Source of the DNA: Paenibacillus sabinae T27
GTDB lineage: Bacteria; Bacillota; Bacilli; Paenibacillales; Paenibacillaceae
Direction of reading: 5' to 3'
Length of the DNA: 64,000 bases
Assembly (NCBI RefSeq): GCF_000612505.1
Contig: NZ_CP004078.1
Span: 3,263,252 to 3,327,251, forward strand
The number at the start of each line of letters is the position of its first letter. Position 1 is the first letter of the stretch. The notes below the pieces were generated by a model. That model made no database searches, had not been told where the DNA came from, and was given only the letters and a program-made list of their open reading frames with translations. Below are positions 51,593 to 60,815 of the stretch, one piece after another. A program made the translations under genes and the position numbers.

Positions 51593-52561
51593 TTACTCGA
51601 AAGGATATTTTATTCCCCATTGATTGCGGATATTGGTCATAAGGGCCATAACATCATTGGACAGATGCAGCGTAGCCGTATTCTTCCCGCTCTGAATGAA
51701 ATTCTGCATGTCCTCCACTTCGTATTCCAATGCTTTAGCTGTCTCTCCGGCTTCAATCTGTTCCACTCTGCCGTCCGTATAGGTAATGGTGGCTTTATCC
51801 GCTCTTGGGAAGTTGTCTACGGTAATGAATCCAAGCTCTCCCGCGACGATACCGCGCTTCGGCATTTTGGCCCGCATGGTCAGCGAGATGACCGCCAGCT
51901 CGTCGGCTTCATTCTTCAGAACGATTCCGGATTGCTCGTCCACACCGGTTTCAAATGTTTTCACTGTCGTCAGAACTTCATTCGGCTGCTGAGACAGGAA
52001 GAACCGCGTGAAGGAGAGTGCATAGGTTCCGATATCGAGAAGCGCGCCCCCGGCAAGATCTTTGCTGAAAAAGCGGTTCTTCACATCGTATTCCTTGCAG
52101 CTTCCGAAGGATACCTGAATCATTTTCAGCTTGCCGAGCTGACCCGAGTCCAGAATCTCCCGCAGTTTCTTATACAAAGGCATGTAGTACAGCGTCATCG
52201 CTTCGGCAACGACCAGGTTCTTCTCTTCAGCCAATGCGATAATTTCGGTCAATTGCTCGCTGTTCACGGTAATCGCCTTTTCGCTGATCACATGCTTGCC
52301 AGCTTTAAGGCTCTCTATTATCAGCTTGTAGTGAAGATTGTGAGGGGTGGAGATGTAGACAACGTCGATCGCTTCGTCCTTTAACATCTCTGTGGTATTG
52401 CCGAAGGCATTTTCCACTTGATTCTTATCGGCAAAGGCCTGCGCCTCTTCCAGTGTTACTCCTGCTACGGCGTAGACGCTTCCATTTACCTCTTTGATCG
52501 CTTTGACAAAATCCGATGCTGCCCAGCCCGGGCCGATGATGGCCCATTTCACCTTACTCAT
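51593..52561 (-). CDS. Gfo/Idh/MocA-family oxidoreductase
   Basis: 322 residues. NAD(P)-binding Rossmann N-terminus (VKWAIIGPGWAASDFVKAIKE), the family's EKAITVNSEQ (E-K-P type, here EKA) catalytic lysine region near residue 92, and the C-terminal alpha/beta dehydrogenase domain. Substrates of the family are sugars, polyols or sugar phosphates. It overlaps the PTS gene by 4 nt, so it acts on the sugar that the PTS brings in. Confidence 0.9.
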   Translation of the reverse strand: MSKVKWAIIGPGWAASDFVKAIKEVNGSVYAVAGVTLEEAQAFADKNQVENAFGNTTEMLKDEAIDVVYISTPHNLHYKLIIESLKAGKHVISEKAITVNSEQLTEIIALAEEKNLVVAEAMTLYYMPLYKKLREILDSGQLGKLKMIQVSFGSCKEYDVKNRFFSKDLAGGALLDIGTYALSFTRFFLSQQPNEVLTTVKTFETGVDEQSGIVLKNEADELAVISLTMRAKMPKRGIVAGELGFITVDNFPRADKATITYTDGRVEQIEAGETAKALEYEVEDMQNFIQSGKNTATLHLSNDVMALMTNIRNQWGIKYPFE

Positions 52562-53988
52562 AATTTCAATTCCCCCTGAACATTTTCGTAATTTACTTTT
52601 GTATTGCTGTATTCACTGACAGGTTTCTTGATAAAAGAAAGGATGCCCGCCGTAACCGCTGTGCCTGCCAAAATGGCAATGATATACGGTACCAGTTGGG
52701 TGACGACATTCGGAATCAACAGCACCCATACGCCGCCGTGCGGAACGGCAAGTCCAGCTCCAAACGCCATCGACAGACCACCGGCCACCGCGGAACCGGC
52801 CATGATGGACGGGATTACCCGGAGTGGATCAGTTGCCGCGAACGGGATGGCGCCTTCGGTAATGAAGGATGCGCCCAAGGCCCAGCAGGCTTTCCCCGCT
52901 TCTTTTTCCGCAGCCGTGTACTTTCTCTTCGCCAGCACCGTCGACAGCGCGATTCCAAGCGGCGGAACCATGCCGGCTGCCATAACAGCCGCCATAATCG
53001 GCGAAGCGTGACCCGGTACGAGAGTGGAGGTGGCGAACGCGTAAGCTGCTTTGTTAACCGGACCGCCCATGTCAAAAGCCTGCATCAATCCAAGAATAAT
53101 TCCAAGTATTGCCGCATTTGTACCATTAAGCGAATTCAACCAATCAGCCAATGCCTTGTTGACGAAGGCGACCGGCTCTCCGACGACGTAGACCATAAGC
53201 AGTCCCATCACGCCAGCGGATAACAGAGGAATAATCAGAATCGGCATGAGACCCTGCATCGTCTTGGGCAGCTTGAGGTATTTCTTGATCGCGATGACCA
53301 GATACCCCGCGGCAAAGCCGGCGAGCAGAGCGCCAAGGAAGCCCGACCCGTTCGTGCTGGCAAAATAGCCGCCGATCATCCCGGGCACCAGAGCGGGCCT
53401 GTCGGCAATCGAGTAGGCGATATATGCGCCAAGGATCGGAATCATCAAGGCGAATGCCGATTTGCCTGTTGTGAACAGCGTTTCGCCAAATGAGCCCGGA
53501 TGGTCGAAAACGTAGATGCCGCCGATGGCGAAGCCGAGAGCAATTAGCAGGCCGCCCGCCACGACAAAGGGAATCATGAAGGAAACGCCGGTCATCAGAT
53601 GCTTGTAAATTCCGCTTCTCGATTCTTTTTCTTCCGCTTTGATTTGACTGACTTGCTCGGTCAGGTCCACTTTGGCTGGAGCCTCCGGCTTGGCGCTTAA
53701 CGCCCGGTTAATCAGCTCCTTAGGGTCCCTGATGGCTTCCTTAACCGGGACTTCAATGATCGTTCTTCCGGTAAAACGGCTCTTATCCACCTTCGTATCG
53801 GCCGCAATGATGATGCCGTTCGCTTCGCGCAGGTCCTTCTCCGTAATCACATTCTCGGCTCCGACTGAGCCTTGAGTCTCCACCTTGATCTCATGTCCCA
53901 TGGCTTTGGCCGCCACTTGCAGCGCCTCTGCTGCCATATAGGTATGAGCTATGCCGGTTGGACATGACGTAATGGCTACTAGCTTCAT
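52558..53988 (-). CDS. PTS fructose-type EIIBC permease
   Basis: About 476 residues. EIIB-fructose domain with phosphorylated Cys in AITSCPTGIAHTYMAAEAL (about 4-22), then an EIIC of the fructose/mannitol superfamily with about ten membrane segments (GVSFMIPFVVAGGLLIALGFAIGG, YFASTNGSGFLGALLAGFAAGYL, AFDMGGPVNKAAYAFA). There is no EIIA domain. It precedes the Gfo/Idh dehydrogenase, and SorC with rpiA lies upstream across an IS scar. The actual sugar is unknown. The ATG at 53988 has GGGGACG upstream. Confidence 0.93.
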   Translation of the reverse strand: MKLVAITSCPTGIAHTYMAAEALQVAAKAMGHEIKVETQGSVGAENVITEKDLREANGIIIAADTKVDKSRFTGRTIIEVPVKEAIRDPKELINRALSAKPEAPAKVDLTEQVSQIKAEEKESRSGIYKHLMTGVSFMIPFVVAGGLLIALGFAIGGIYVFDHPGSFGETLFTTGKSAFALMIPILGAYIAYSIADRPALVPGMIGGYFASTNGSGFLGALLAGFAAGYLVIAIKKYLKLPKTMQGLMPILIIPLLSAGVMGLLMVYVVGEPVAFVNKALADWLNSLNGTNAAILGIILGLMQAFDMGGPVNKAAYAFATSTLVPGHASPIMAAVMAAGMVPPLGIALSTVLAKRKYTAAEKEAGKACWALGASFITEGAIPFAATDPLRVIPSIMAGSAVAGGLSMAFGAGLAVPHGGVWVLLIPNVVTQLVPYIIAILAGTAVTAGILSFIKKPVSEYSNTKVNYENVQGELKL

Positions 53989-54098
53989 TCTAATCGTCCC
54001 CATTCACTTTGTATTAAGCGCTTACAACACTGAAATTATTGGAAGCTCTGTTTCCTTTCATCCCTTACTCGGCTGTATGACCATCCCCCTGCTCTATC

Positions 54099-54112
54099 TG
54101 CACATATGTGCA
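54099..54112. promoter_or_regulatory. SorC-type operator upstream of the PTS genes
   Basis: TGCACATATGTGCA, a perfect 14-bp palindrome; a half-site ATGTGCA-like (ATTATGTGCAAT) follows 12 nt later. The core TGCACAT/ATGTGCA recurs upstream of the sorC gene, so SorC is the likely binder. Position about 110 nt before the PTS start. Confidence 0.7.
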
Positions 54113-54261
54113 TACTATAAAATTATGTGCAATATTGAACACCTTCAGTATAACACCGGCTTTGGGATTGTCAACCAGCAATTTTGCAAGGGGGTGTCCA
54201 AAAAAAAGCCATGAAATGGCTGCTTGGGGCACCTCTCATGTTTAGAGCAGGATCGACGTGA

Positions 54262-54642
54262 GTGCTTGGTGTGGACGCTCCGCGAACGGACCGTTGTTCC
54301 AATCGCTGTTGTGTCCAGATTTTTTTCATTCTCCTGGGCGGTGAAAATCCGGACACAAAGGCGACCGCTGCCGCTTTTCCACAATCGTTCCGTCCTCTCC
54401 GCTGCTTTAAGCGGGAACCGTTTCTTAAAAACGCAAGTGAGGAAGGTTACGCCTTGGCCGTACGTCGAATGACGGAGCCTGAAAGTGTATTTGGACAACT
54501 GAAAAACAACCGGGGCTTCCAGCGATTTCTGCTTCGCGGCGTGGAGAAAGTGACGCTTGAGGTCGGTTGGCTTTCCCTTGCCCATAATTCACTAAAACAA
54601 GCCACAGTGGACCAAAAACGCAAAATAGCGATTCTCCAATAA
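54262..54642 (+). pseudogene. IS1182 transposase C-terminal fragment
   Basis: The frame ends in RRMTEPESVFGQLKNNRGFQRFLLRGVEKVTLEVGWLSLAHNSLKQA, the DDE-end E-containing signature of IS1182 transposases. The DDE Asp residues and the N-terminus are missing, so inactive. A hairpin terminator (AAATAGCGATTCTCC..., 54622-54660) follows at the IS end. Confidence 0.85.
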
Positions 54643-54660
54643 CCGGAGAATCGCTATTTT
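54622..54660 (+). terminator. Hairpin terminator near the IS end
   Basis: AAAATAGCGATTCTCC and its complement, loop of 7 nt, then a T-rich tract. It reads on the plus strand, opposite to rpiA, and could also end rpiA transcripts. Confidence 0.7.
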
Positions 54661-54748
54661 GCTGACTTTTTGCGTTTTCTAGAATGAAGAAGAACTGTCT
54701 CTCACTTTGAAAATCTACTTATGGGACAGCTCCTTGGGCTCCATCAAG

Positions 54749-55444
54749 CTATACCACCGCTTCATTTTGTTTGGAAGCAATTAAACGGACGCCGCCTTCT
54801 CCGGCAACCAGCGCTTTCGTCGCGACCTGGACAAATAAAGACGTATCGACCACCCCGCGAATCTGCTGCAGTTCGCTTTCAAGGCTTGCGATATCCTCTA
54901 CCTGTTCAAAATAGACGTCAAGCAGCAGGTTTCCGTTCTCGGTCACAGTGAAACCGTCTTTGGCGCCGCTTACGCGAATGACAGGCTTGCCTCCCAGCGC
55001 GGCAACTTTTTTCTGCACATAGGCCAGGGAATCCTCCAAAATCTCCAGAACAACGGGGTGCTTGAACGTCAGACGGTTCACGACCTTCGTCTCATCCACA
55101 AGCAGGATATAATCCTCCGCCATCGAGGCGATCAATTTCTCCTTCGTATGGATGCCGCCGCCGCTTTTCAGCGCGTTCAGGCTTTCATCCACCTCGTCGC
55201 AGCCGTCAAAGGCGACTGATATTTGGTCCACCGCGGAAGTATACAGCACCTCCAGCCCTTGTTCGATGCAGAGCAGCCTCGTCTTGACCGATGGCGTGAC
55301 CACCTTGACGCGGAGATCCGCATCCTCTTTGATGTATTGAATCAGGTAGGAAATCGTGCTTCCGCCGCCAAGTCCAATCACGGTGCCGCTCTTGATCCAT
55401 TTGAGGGCTTCCCGCGCACACACTTTTTTTACATCGTCAGACAT
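54749..55444 (-). CDS. rpiA: Ribose-5-phosphate isomerase A
   Basis: Interconverts ribose-5-P and ribulose-5-P. 231 residues. Signatures: GLGGGSTISYLIQYI (about 21-35) for the phosphate loop, DGCDEVDESLNALKSGGGIHTKEKLIASMAEDYILLVDETK (about 83-123, catalytic Glu/Lys region). 12 nt behind the SorC gene, so co-transcribed. It ties the sugar unit to the pentose-phosphate pathway. Confidence 0.93.
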   Translation of the reverse strand: MSDDVKKVCAREALKWIKSGTVIGLGGGSTISYLIQYIKEDADLRVKVVTPSVKTRLLCIEQGLEVLYTSAVDQISVAFDGCDEVDESLNALKSGGGIHTKEKLIASMAEDYILLVDETKVVNRLTFKHPVVLEILEDSLAYVQKKVAALGGKPVIRVSGAKDGFTVTENGNLLLDVYFEQVEDIASLESELQQIRGVVDTSLFVQVATKALVAGEGGVRLIASKQNEAVV

Positions 55445-55455
55445 TTGTCTCCTCC

Positions 55456-56418
55456 TTATTCGGTCCGTTCCAGAATAGCCCTGGCCGTCTCTTCGGTTGT
55501 CACCAGAACGTTCAAATAACGTCCCCGCAGAGCGCCGATAATGGCGTCCGCTTTCTCCGGCGACTCCGCGACTCCAATGGCGTATTTCGTGTGCTTCAGG
55601 CGCTCGAGATTAACCGCAATCGTTCGGTCCGAGATGCTTGTCTCCACAAGATTACCCCTGATATCGAAAAATTGCGAGCAAATATCCCCGACAATCCCGC
55701 CTCTTTCCAGCTCGTCAAAAAGTTCGTTGCCGTAAAAGGAATTCCATGTCGCCGTACCCTTCATCCCAATGGAACCGATGCCAAAAATCGCGATCGTAAT
55801 CTTGTCCCAAAGCTCGGAAATGTCCTGAAAATATTGCGACTCCACGATCTGATCCCGCGTCTCCCTGCGTTCCAAAATGGCCGGCACATCAATCAGGACG
55901 GAGGTCCCCTTAAACTTCTGGGCGGCGGCATACACAAGCGTATTCACATGAAATTGACTTTCCAGCTTGCCGGAAGGCCCCCCGACCATCGGGACAAATA
56001 CGGCGCTGCTCTCGCGGGGATCTTCCAGTTCATTGATGACCTCGGCCAGCGAGCTTCCCCAGGAGAACCCGACAACATCGTCATCCTGGACGATCCGCCC
56101 CACCAATTGCGCGCAAGCTCGGCCCATGACCTTCAGCTTGGCCTTCTTCTCGTCGCTCGTGACGGGCACAATGATCGCTTCCTTCAGCCCAAAGCGCTCC
56201 ATCAGCTGCTGCTCGATGCTGAACGTTTCACTGAGATCGTAATTAATCGTAATTTTCACGATGCCTTTCTCGCGGATCTTTTTCAGCATGCGGCTGATCG
56301 TTGTCCGGTAGATACCGAGCTCCTTCGAGATTTCGCTCTGCGTCATGTCATTGTCATAATACATTTGGGCAACCTTTAGCATTAACCTGAGCTCTTCATT
56401 ATTGTCCAATTCCAACAC
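55456..56418 (-). CDS. SorC/DeoR-type sugar-binding regulator
   Basis: 320 residues. N-terminal HTH (MYYDNDMTQSEISKELGIYRTTISRMLKKIREKGIVKI, about 17-54) and a SorC sugar-phosphate-binding domain (VVGFSWGSSLAEVI, VFVPMVGGPSGKLESQFHVNTLV, IVGDICSQFFDIRG, VAESPEKADAIIGALRGRYLNVLVT). First gene of the rpiA-containing unit. Palindromes matching the PTS operator precede it, indicating autoregulation and common control with the PTS genes. Confidence 0.94.
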   Translation of the reverse strand: MLELDNNEELRLMLKVAQMYYDNDMTQSEISKELGIYRTTISRMLKKIREKGIVKITINYDLSETFSIEQQLMERFGLKEAIIVPVTSDEKKAKLKVMGRACAQLVGRIVQDDDVVGFSWGSSLAEVINELEDPRESSAVFVPMVGGPSGKLESQFHVNTLVYAAAQKFKGTSVLIDVPAILERRETRDQIVESQYFQDISELWDKITIAIFGIGSIGMKGTATWNSFYGNELFDELERGGIVGDICSQFFDIRGNLVETSISDRTIAVNLERLKHTKYAIGVAESPEKADAIIGALRGRYLNVLVTTEETARAILERTE

Positions 56419-56427
56419 CTCTTACGT

Positions 56428-56468
56428 ATACACATTTGTGCAGAGTAATATAAAATGTGCGAATGTGC
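56428..56468. promoter_or_regulatory. SorC operator pair upstream of sorC
   Basis: TACACATTTGTGCA (56428-56442), an imperfect palindrome, and two direct ATGTGC half-sites at 56454-56468 share the TGCACAT core with the perfect site at 54099. About 10-50 nt upstream of the sorC start. Confidence 0.6.
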
Positions 56469-56626
56469 AATTTGAGTATATGTTTTTTTCAAATGGGAGT
56501 CAATGCGTTATTCAGAAGATTCTTGGATTTACCGGGGAGGACCCAGATATTGACAGATCAAGATGGTGTGATACGATATTTTAGACCGTTCTGTTTATTA
56601 TATAGCAATTATCCAAATATGAAGGA

Positions 56627-57457
56627 GTGAATCGTGTGGGATTAATTACAGTAGATCAAGAAGAGTGCATACAATGTGAGATATGTGTGAAAGAATGTCC
56701 AACCCGTGCTTTAACTATGGGAGAGTATGGTCCCGAAGCCATTGCGCCGAAAGACTGTATTGCCTGCGGACATTGTGTCGCTGTATGCCCAAACGAAGCG
56801 ATCGATCATTCATTAACACCGCTTGCCGGACAGCTTCCAATCTCAGAGTTCAATAAGTTTAGCGCAGAAGAAGCCGAGCGCTTCCTACGATCCCGCCGTT
56901 CTATACGCAGCTACAAGAAGACAGCCGTTCCACGGGAAAAGCTGCTGCAGCTTGTAGAGATTGCCCGCTTCGCGCCTACCGGCGGCAACACGCAGGGGAT
57001 CTCCTATGTCATTGTTGAGGATAAAGAGACTTTGCGCAAAGCAACGGAAATGACGATCAAGTGCCTGGAAAATGACCCTGTGTTAGGCACGCGATATCAT
57101 GCTATCGTTGACGCATACCGTGAAGAAGGAACGGATGTGATTCTGCGCGATGCTCCAAGCCTTATCCTCACAACCGCTGCTAAAGAATTCAAGAACGGCC
57201 GGGAAAATTCCATCTTCTCGCTAACTTACCTCGAATTATTTGCCCCTTCTCTCGGCTTAGGTTCTTGTTGGGCGGGGGGACTCGAATTTTACGCGCTTAT
57301 GGAAGATTCCCCCATGCTGGAGTTGTTCCATATCCCTGAGGATAAGGTCATCACCGGAGCAGTTATGGTCGGATATCCTATGTATCAGTACAAAAGATTA
57401 GTGGACCGGAATCCGCTGGATGTTGCTTTTTTCAGTCCTGGGAAAGTAACGGTATAA
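56627..57457 (+). CDS. Ferredoxin-fused nitroreductase
   Basis: 276 residues. The N-terminal 2x[4Fe-4S] ferredoxin (CIQCEICVKECPTRAL and CIACGHCVAVCPNEAI, Cys about 16-31 and 46-58) is followed by a nitroreductase FMN domain (RSRRSIRSYKKTAVPREKLLQLVEIARFAPTGGN, about 88-121; LGLGSCWAGGLEF). This fusion class reduces nitro compounds or flavins with ferredoxin-like electron input. AAGGAG precedes the start. Lies alone between SorC and the Prx-Crp gene. Confidence 0.92.
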   Translation: MNRVGLITVDQEECIQCEICVKECPTRALTMGEYGPEAIAPKDCIACGHCVAVCPNEAIDHSLTPLAGQLPISEFNKFSAEEAERFLRSRRSIRSYKKTAVPREKLLQLVEIARFAPTGGNTQGISYVIVEDKETLRKATEMTIKCLENDPVLGTRYHAIVDAYREEGTDVILRDAPSLILTTAAKEFKNGRENSIFSLTYLELFAPSLGLGSCWAGGLEFYALMEDSPMLELFHIPEDKVITGAVMVGYPMYQYKRLVDRNPLDVAFFSPGKVTV

Positions 57458-57575
57458 GGAAATCGAAGAGCCGTATCCACATTTGACCCTTGTCGAAAAC
57501 TCTAGTCAGCAGCTTATCCTGGGGTCTAACGGATACGGCTTTTCAGGCTTGGCGCTCCGAAAGGGTTGCTCTGCC

Positions 57576-58800
57576 TCACGCCCAGTCCGTTCCATTCTTA
57601 CTCTGCACGTTCGGATACCTCTCTGCCGCAAGCCGCACCGATATCCGGCCGGTTTTAATGACCTTCTCCTGCACAAGCTTTCGCATAATCACGCTAACCG
57701 CCTCTCTTGTAACCCCAAGCATCTTGGCGATTTCCTGATGCGAAAGCGGCAGATCAATCCGCACATACTCCCCCTCATCAACACCGAATTTGGCGCTCAG
57801 CATGGACAGCAGATGAAGAATGCGCCCCCGCAGATCATTGAAGGCAAGCTGCTCCAATATCTCATCCTGCTCATTCAACCGGTCGCTGAGCGATTTCAAG
57901 AATTTCAAGGCAAGCTTAGGATGCCTCGTCATCAGCCATTCGAACTGGCGCTCCGACATCGTACACAGGAAAGAATCCTCCATGGTCTCGATGAATACCC
58001 GGCTGGTCCCCAAAGAGAATGACTCCAGCTCACCGAACATATTTCCCTTCTTGAGAATCGCAACCGTAAACTGCTTGCCTTCTTTGTTCAGCTTATAAAG
58101 CCTAAGCTTGCCTTCTTTCAAGAAAAATAGTCCTTCGCGAACCGTATCAGGAGTTTGCACGATTGTATGCTTAGGGATTCCCTGCGGCTCCAATCGCTTC
58201 ATGTAATCGGGATTTACGTAGGAGGAACGGATAACCGCGCGCTCGTCGATCATAAAGGTTGCCGGGACAGGCAGAACCCAGCGGTCAGACGCATTGTATT
58301 CGGCCAGATTGAGACCGAACCGGTTCTGCATGACCTCCTGAATGTAGGAAGGTACATCATACAAAATATTGTACTGAGCTGCGGCAAGACCTTCCGTATC
58401 GCTCAATACCTGATAAGTCAGCGATTCTTTCTCTTGCTGGGATAACGTATTGTCCGGGCTTTGCGGACTGACCGCGATCAACTGAGCGCCAATCGCTTGA
58501 ATATCCGGCATGATTCCCTGATAAGCTCTAAGCTGCATGCTGCAGAAAGGGCACCAGCCGCCGCGATAAAACGTCAAGACTACCGGTCCCTGTGTAAGCT
58601 CCTCATATAATGATATTTCCTCTCCATGCGCATTCTTCAGCTTGAAATCCTTGGCCTTGCTGCCCTACCGGCAACCCGTTCGCCTGTCCGGACAGCTGCA
58701 ATTCCCGAATCATCCGAAACATTTCCATGTGAACCTCAATCGGAGTGTTCGCAATAAATTGATTTTTGGCTTCATCCAACATTCGGTTTAATGACATCAT
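57576..58800 (-). pseudogene. Peroxiredoxin-like/Crp-Fnr fusion with frameshift
   Basis: The 5' part (58800 to about 58665) encodes the peroxiredoxin-like N-terminus (MMSLNRMLDEAKNQFIANTP...). A +1 frameshift lies near 58661-58668, after which the frame continues as KAKDFKLKNAHGEEISLYE, TFYRGGWCPFCS (Cys-x-x-Cys active site), then, without a stop, IPKHTIVQTPDTVREGLFFLKEGKLRLYK, a cyclic-nucleotide-binding domain, and a C-terminal Crp HTH (LSHQEIAKMLGVTREAVSVIMRKL). Repair of one base gives an about 405-residue two-domain protein. A 333-residue product could also start internally. Frameshift may be real decay, a sequencing error or a regulated event. Confidence 0.75.
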
Positions 58801-59002
58801 CCTCAGGCTCCCCCCTGGCTTGTTATTGTCCACGAATAAAGTAGCAATTATGATCCGATAGCTTCAGTAATCTGCCTTACAAACAGAGGATATTTGCCGA
58901 AACGGAAATTTAAGAATTCCTTAATCTTTGCCCAATAGTTGCAAAAGTTTTGTCCGATATACTAAGGCCAGTTCAAAAATCACTGAGATTGGAGAGGTTA
59001 AT

Positions 59003-59524
59003 ATGAAACGCACCCCCTTATTGTTGGCTTGTATCGCCCTGAGCTTGTCAATTGTGACAACGGCATGCGGCTCGAAAGAAATGTCCGAAGGCAAGGGCAA
59101 TTCTCCTTCCGTGTCGATGGCCCCCACCATGAGCACAGAACCGTCAATGGCTCCCAGTCCCTCGACGGCTCCTATGGCATCCGCTGAACCGTCAGCCAGC
59201 CCCATGCAGTCGATGATGCCGATGAAAGCCGCCAAAATGATGGGCAATTTTGAAGGCCAGAATGGAATGAAGGTGACAGGCTCAGCTATCATTGAAGACG
59301 GACAACTCATGCTGACCGGATTTTCAACCTCGGAGGGTCCCGATTTGCATGTATATCTGGCTAAAGGCATGGAGGTGAGCAAGGGAATCGAGATTAGCAA
59401 GATCGACTTGAAGAAGATGGAACAGACCTTCGACGTCTCCAAGGCGGACATTGCCGACTATGACACCATACTGATCTACTGTCAGAAGGCTCACGTGATC
59501 TTCGGAGCAGCGATGCTTCAATAA
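59003..59524 (+). CDS. DM13-type lipoprotein with Met/Ser/Pro linker
   Basis: About 173 residues. Signal peptide with lipobox TTACGS (about 20-24). A linker of MAPTMSTEPSMAPSPS type, then a DM13 electron-transfer-like domain: GQNGMKVTGSAIIEDGQLMLTGFSTSEGPDLHVYLAKG, ending YDTILIYCQKAHVIFGAAML with the conserved Cys. DM13 domains are thought to be redox-related in cell-surface proteins. The ATG at 59003 has GGAGAGG upstream. Followed by DoxX. Confidence 0.85.
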   Translation: MKRTPLLLACIALSLSIVTTACGSKEMSEGKGNSPSVSMAPTMSTEPSMAPSPSTAPMASAEPSASPMQSMMPMKAAKMMGNFEGQNGMKVTGSAIIEDGQLMLTGFSTSEGPDLHVYLAKGMEVSKGIEISKIDLKKMEQTFDVSKADIADYDTILIYCQKAHVIFGAAMLQ

Positions 59525-59604
59525 TTGGCGGAAAACCGGCTAAGGCGCATGCGTCTTAGCCGGATTATTACGGAAATCGGCCCGGAATACGAATAGCAAG
59601 GAGA

Positions 59605-60078
59605 ATGCTGATGCAGGCAAGAACGATATTTTCTATATGCGTAAGTCTCGCGCGGATCGGGGCAGGCATTCAATGGATTCGAGAGGGCAACTTCAAGCTC
59701 ATGGCAGGCTTCCAGATTGGAGGGCTGTTCCCTGCAATCGCAAGCAACACGGACTCCCCGCATTGGTATAAAATCTTCATCGCCCATGCAGCCGCCCCTT
59801 ACCCGGGGCTATTTAATATTGTGATTCCGTGGGGAGAACTGCTCGTCGGCCTTGGACTGACCCTTGGTTTGTTAACGCTTCCTGCGCTGATAGGCGGACT
59901 GTTCATGGATCTCAATTACATCCTTGCGGATATGGTCTATATTTATCCGGTACAAATCGCATGCGGCATACTGCTGATTCTGCTCAGGAAGGAAGCTGAG
60001 GCTGTAAGCCTGGATCGTCTGATCCGCCACTACCGGCTTCATCGCCGAAAGCTCGGGAAATCGGCAAAGGCCGGCTAA
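59605..60078 (+). CDS. DoxX-family membrane protein
   Basis: 157 residues, four hydrophobic segments (IFSICVSLARIGAGIQWI, GLFNIVIPWGELLVGLGLTLGLL, PALIGGLFMDLNYIL, VQIACGILLILL). The GELLVGLGLTLGL segment is the DoxX signature. DoxX proteins are membrane parts of redox or thiol systems. Sits between the DM13 lipoprotein and the two-component system, all on one strand; an operon is likely. Confidence 0.82.
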   Translation: MLMQARTIFSICVSLARIGAGIQWIREGNFKLMAGFQIGGLFPAIASNTDSPHWYKIFIAHAAAPYPGLFNIVIPWGELLVGLGLTLGLLTLPALIGGLFMDLNYILADMVYIYPVQIACGILLILLRKEAEAVSLDRLIRHYRLHRRKLGKSAKAG

Positions 60079-60132
60079 TCTGTGCTAATATTGCGGGAGA
60101 GCATTTCGCTCTTGAAGAAAGGAGTGGCGACG

Positions 60133-60810
60133 ATGCACAAGATTCTTCTGGTGGATGACGAAGAGAACATACTGACAGTTTGCCGGCGATACCTTGAAAA
60201 AGAGGGCTATCACGTCTTTCAGGCGGCAAACGGCGAGGAAGCCCTGCGCATCTATGATGCCGAACGAATTGATCTGGTTGTGGTTGATCTGATGATGCCT
60301 GTCATGGACGGAACGGCACTGATCATGGCACTAATTGACCGCGGCAAGGATACCCCCTTCCTCTGCCTGAGCGCATTGACCCAGGAGAAGGACCGCTTGT
60401 ATTCCCTGACGCTTGGAGCGGATGATTATATTTGCAAGCCGTTCAGTCCCCGCGAGCTGGTGTTGCGCATCAAGAACATTATTCGGCGCTCCTCAAAGCA
60501 GGAAATCCAAGAAAAAGTGGAAAGAGGAAGCTTGTTTATGGACAGGCTGAAGCGGCTGGCAACAGTCAACGGTCAGCCGCTTGAGCTTACGTTAAAAGAA
60601 TTTGACCTGCTCTGGCTGCTCGCCAGCGATTATCAGCGGGTATTTTCAAAGTCCGAGCTGCTCGAAAGAGTCTGGGGCTACGAATTTGAAGGGGATGCGA
60701 ATACCATCAACGTTCATATTCATCATCTGCGCGAGAAGCTGCATGCGGCGGATGAATCCCGGCTATTTATCAAGACGGTCTGGGGTCTTGGCTATAAATT
60801 CGAGGGGTGA
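60133..60810 (+). CDS. OmpR/PhoB-family response regulator
   Basis: About 225 residues. Receiver domain with acidic DDEE (about 8-11), phosphoacceptor Asp in LVVVDLMMPVMDG (about 52-55), the conserved Thr/Ser and Lys in CKPFSPRELVLRI. A winged-helix effector domain: LTLKEFDLLWLLASDYQRVFSKSELLERVWGYEFEGDANTINVHIHHLREKL. The ATG at 60133 has AAAGGAG upstream. Overlaps the histidine kinase gene. Confidence 0.95.
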   Translation: MHKILLVDDEENILTVCRRYLEKEGYHVFQAANGEEALRIYDAERIDLVVVDLMMPVMDGTALIMALIDRGKDTPFLCLSALTQEKDRLYSLTLGADDYICKPFSPRELVLRIKNIIRRSSKQEIQEKVERGSLFMDRLKRLATVNGQPLELTLKEFDLLWLLASDYQRVFSKSELLERVWGYEFEGDANTINVHIHHLREKLHAADESRLFIKTVWGLGYKFEG

Positions 60811-60815
60811 AGACG

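Larger units (their letters stand above)
54190..54733 (+). mobile_element. IS1182-family remnant with internal deletion
   Basis: About 540 bp. The left end has GGGGTGTCC and a small AGCCATGAAATGGCT hairpin, and the right end CTACTTATGGGACAGCTCC (complement GGAGCTGTCCCATAAGTAG) fits an IS1182 inverted repeat. Inside, only the transposase C-terminal part is left. It sits between rpiA and the PTS genes. Non-autonomous. Confidence 0.7.
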
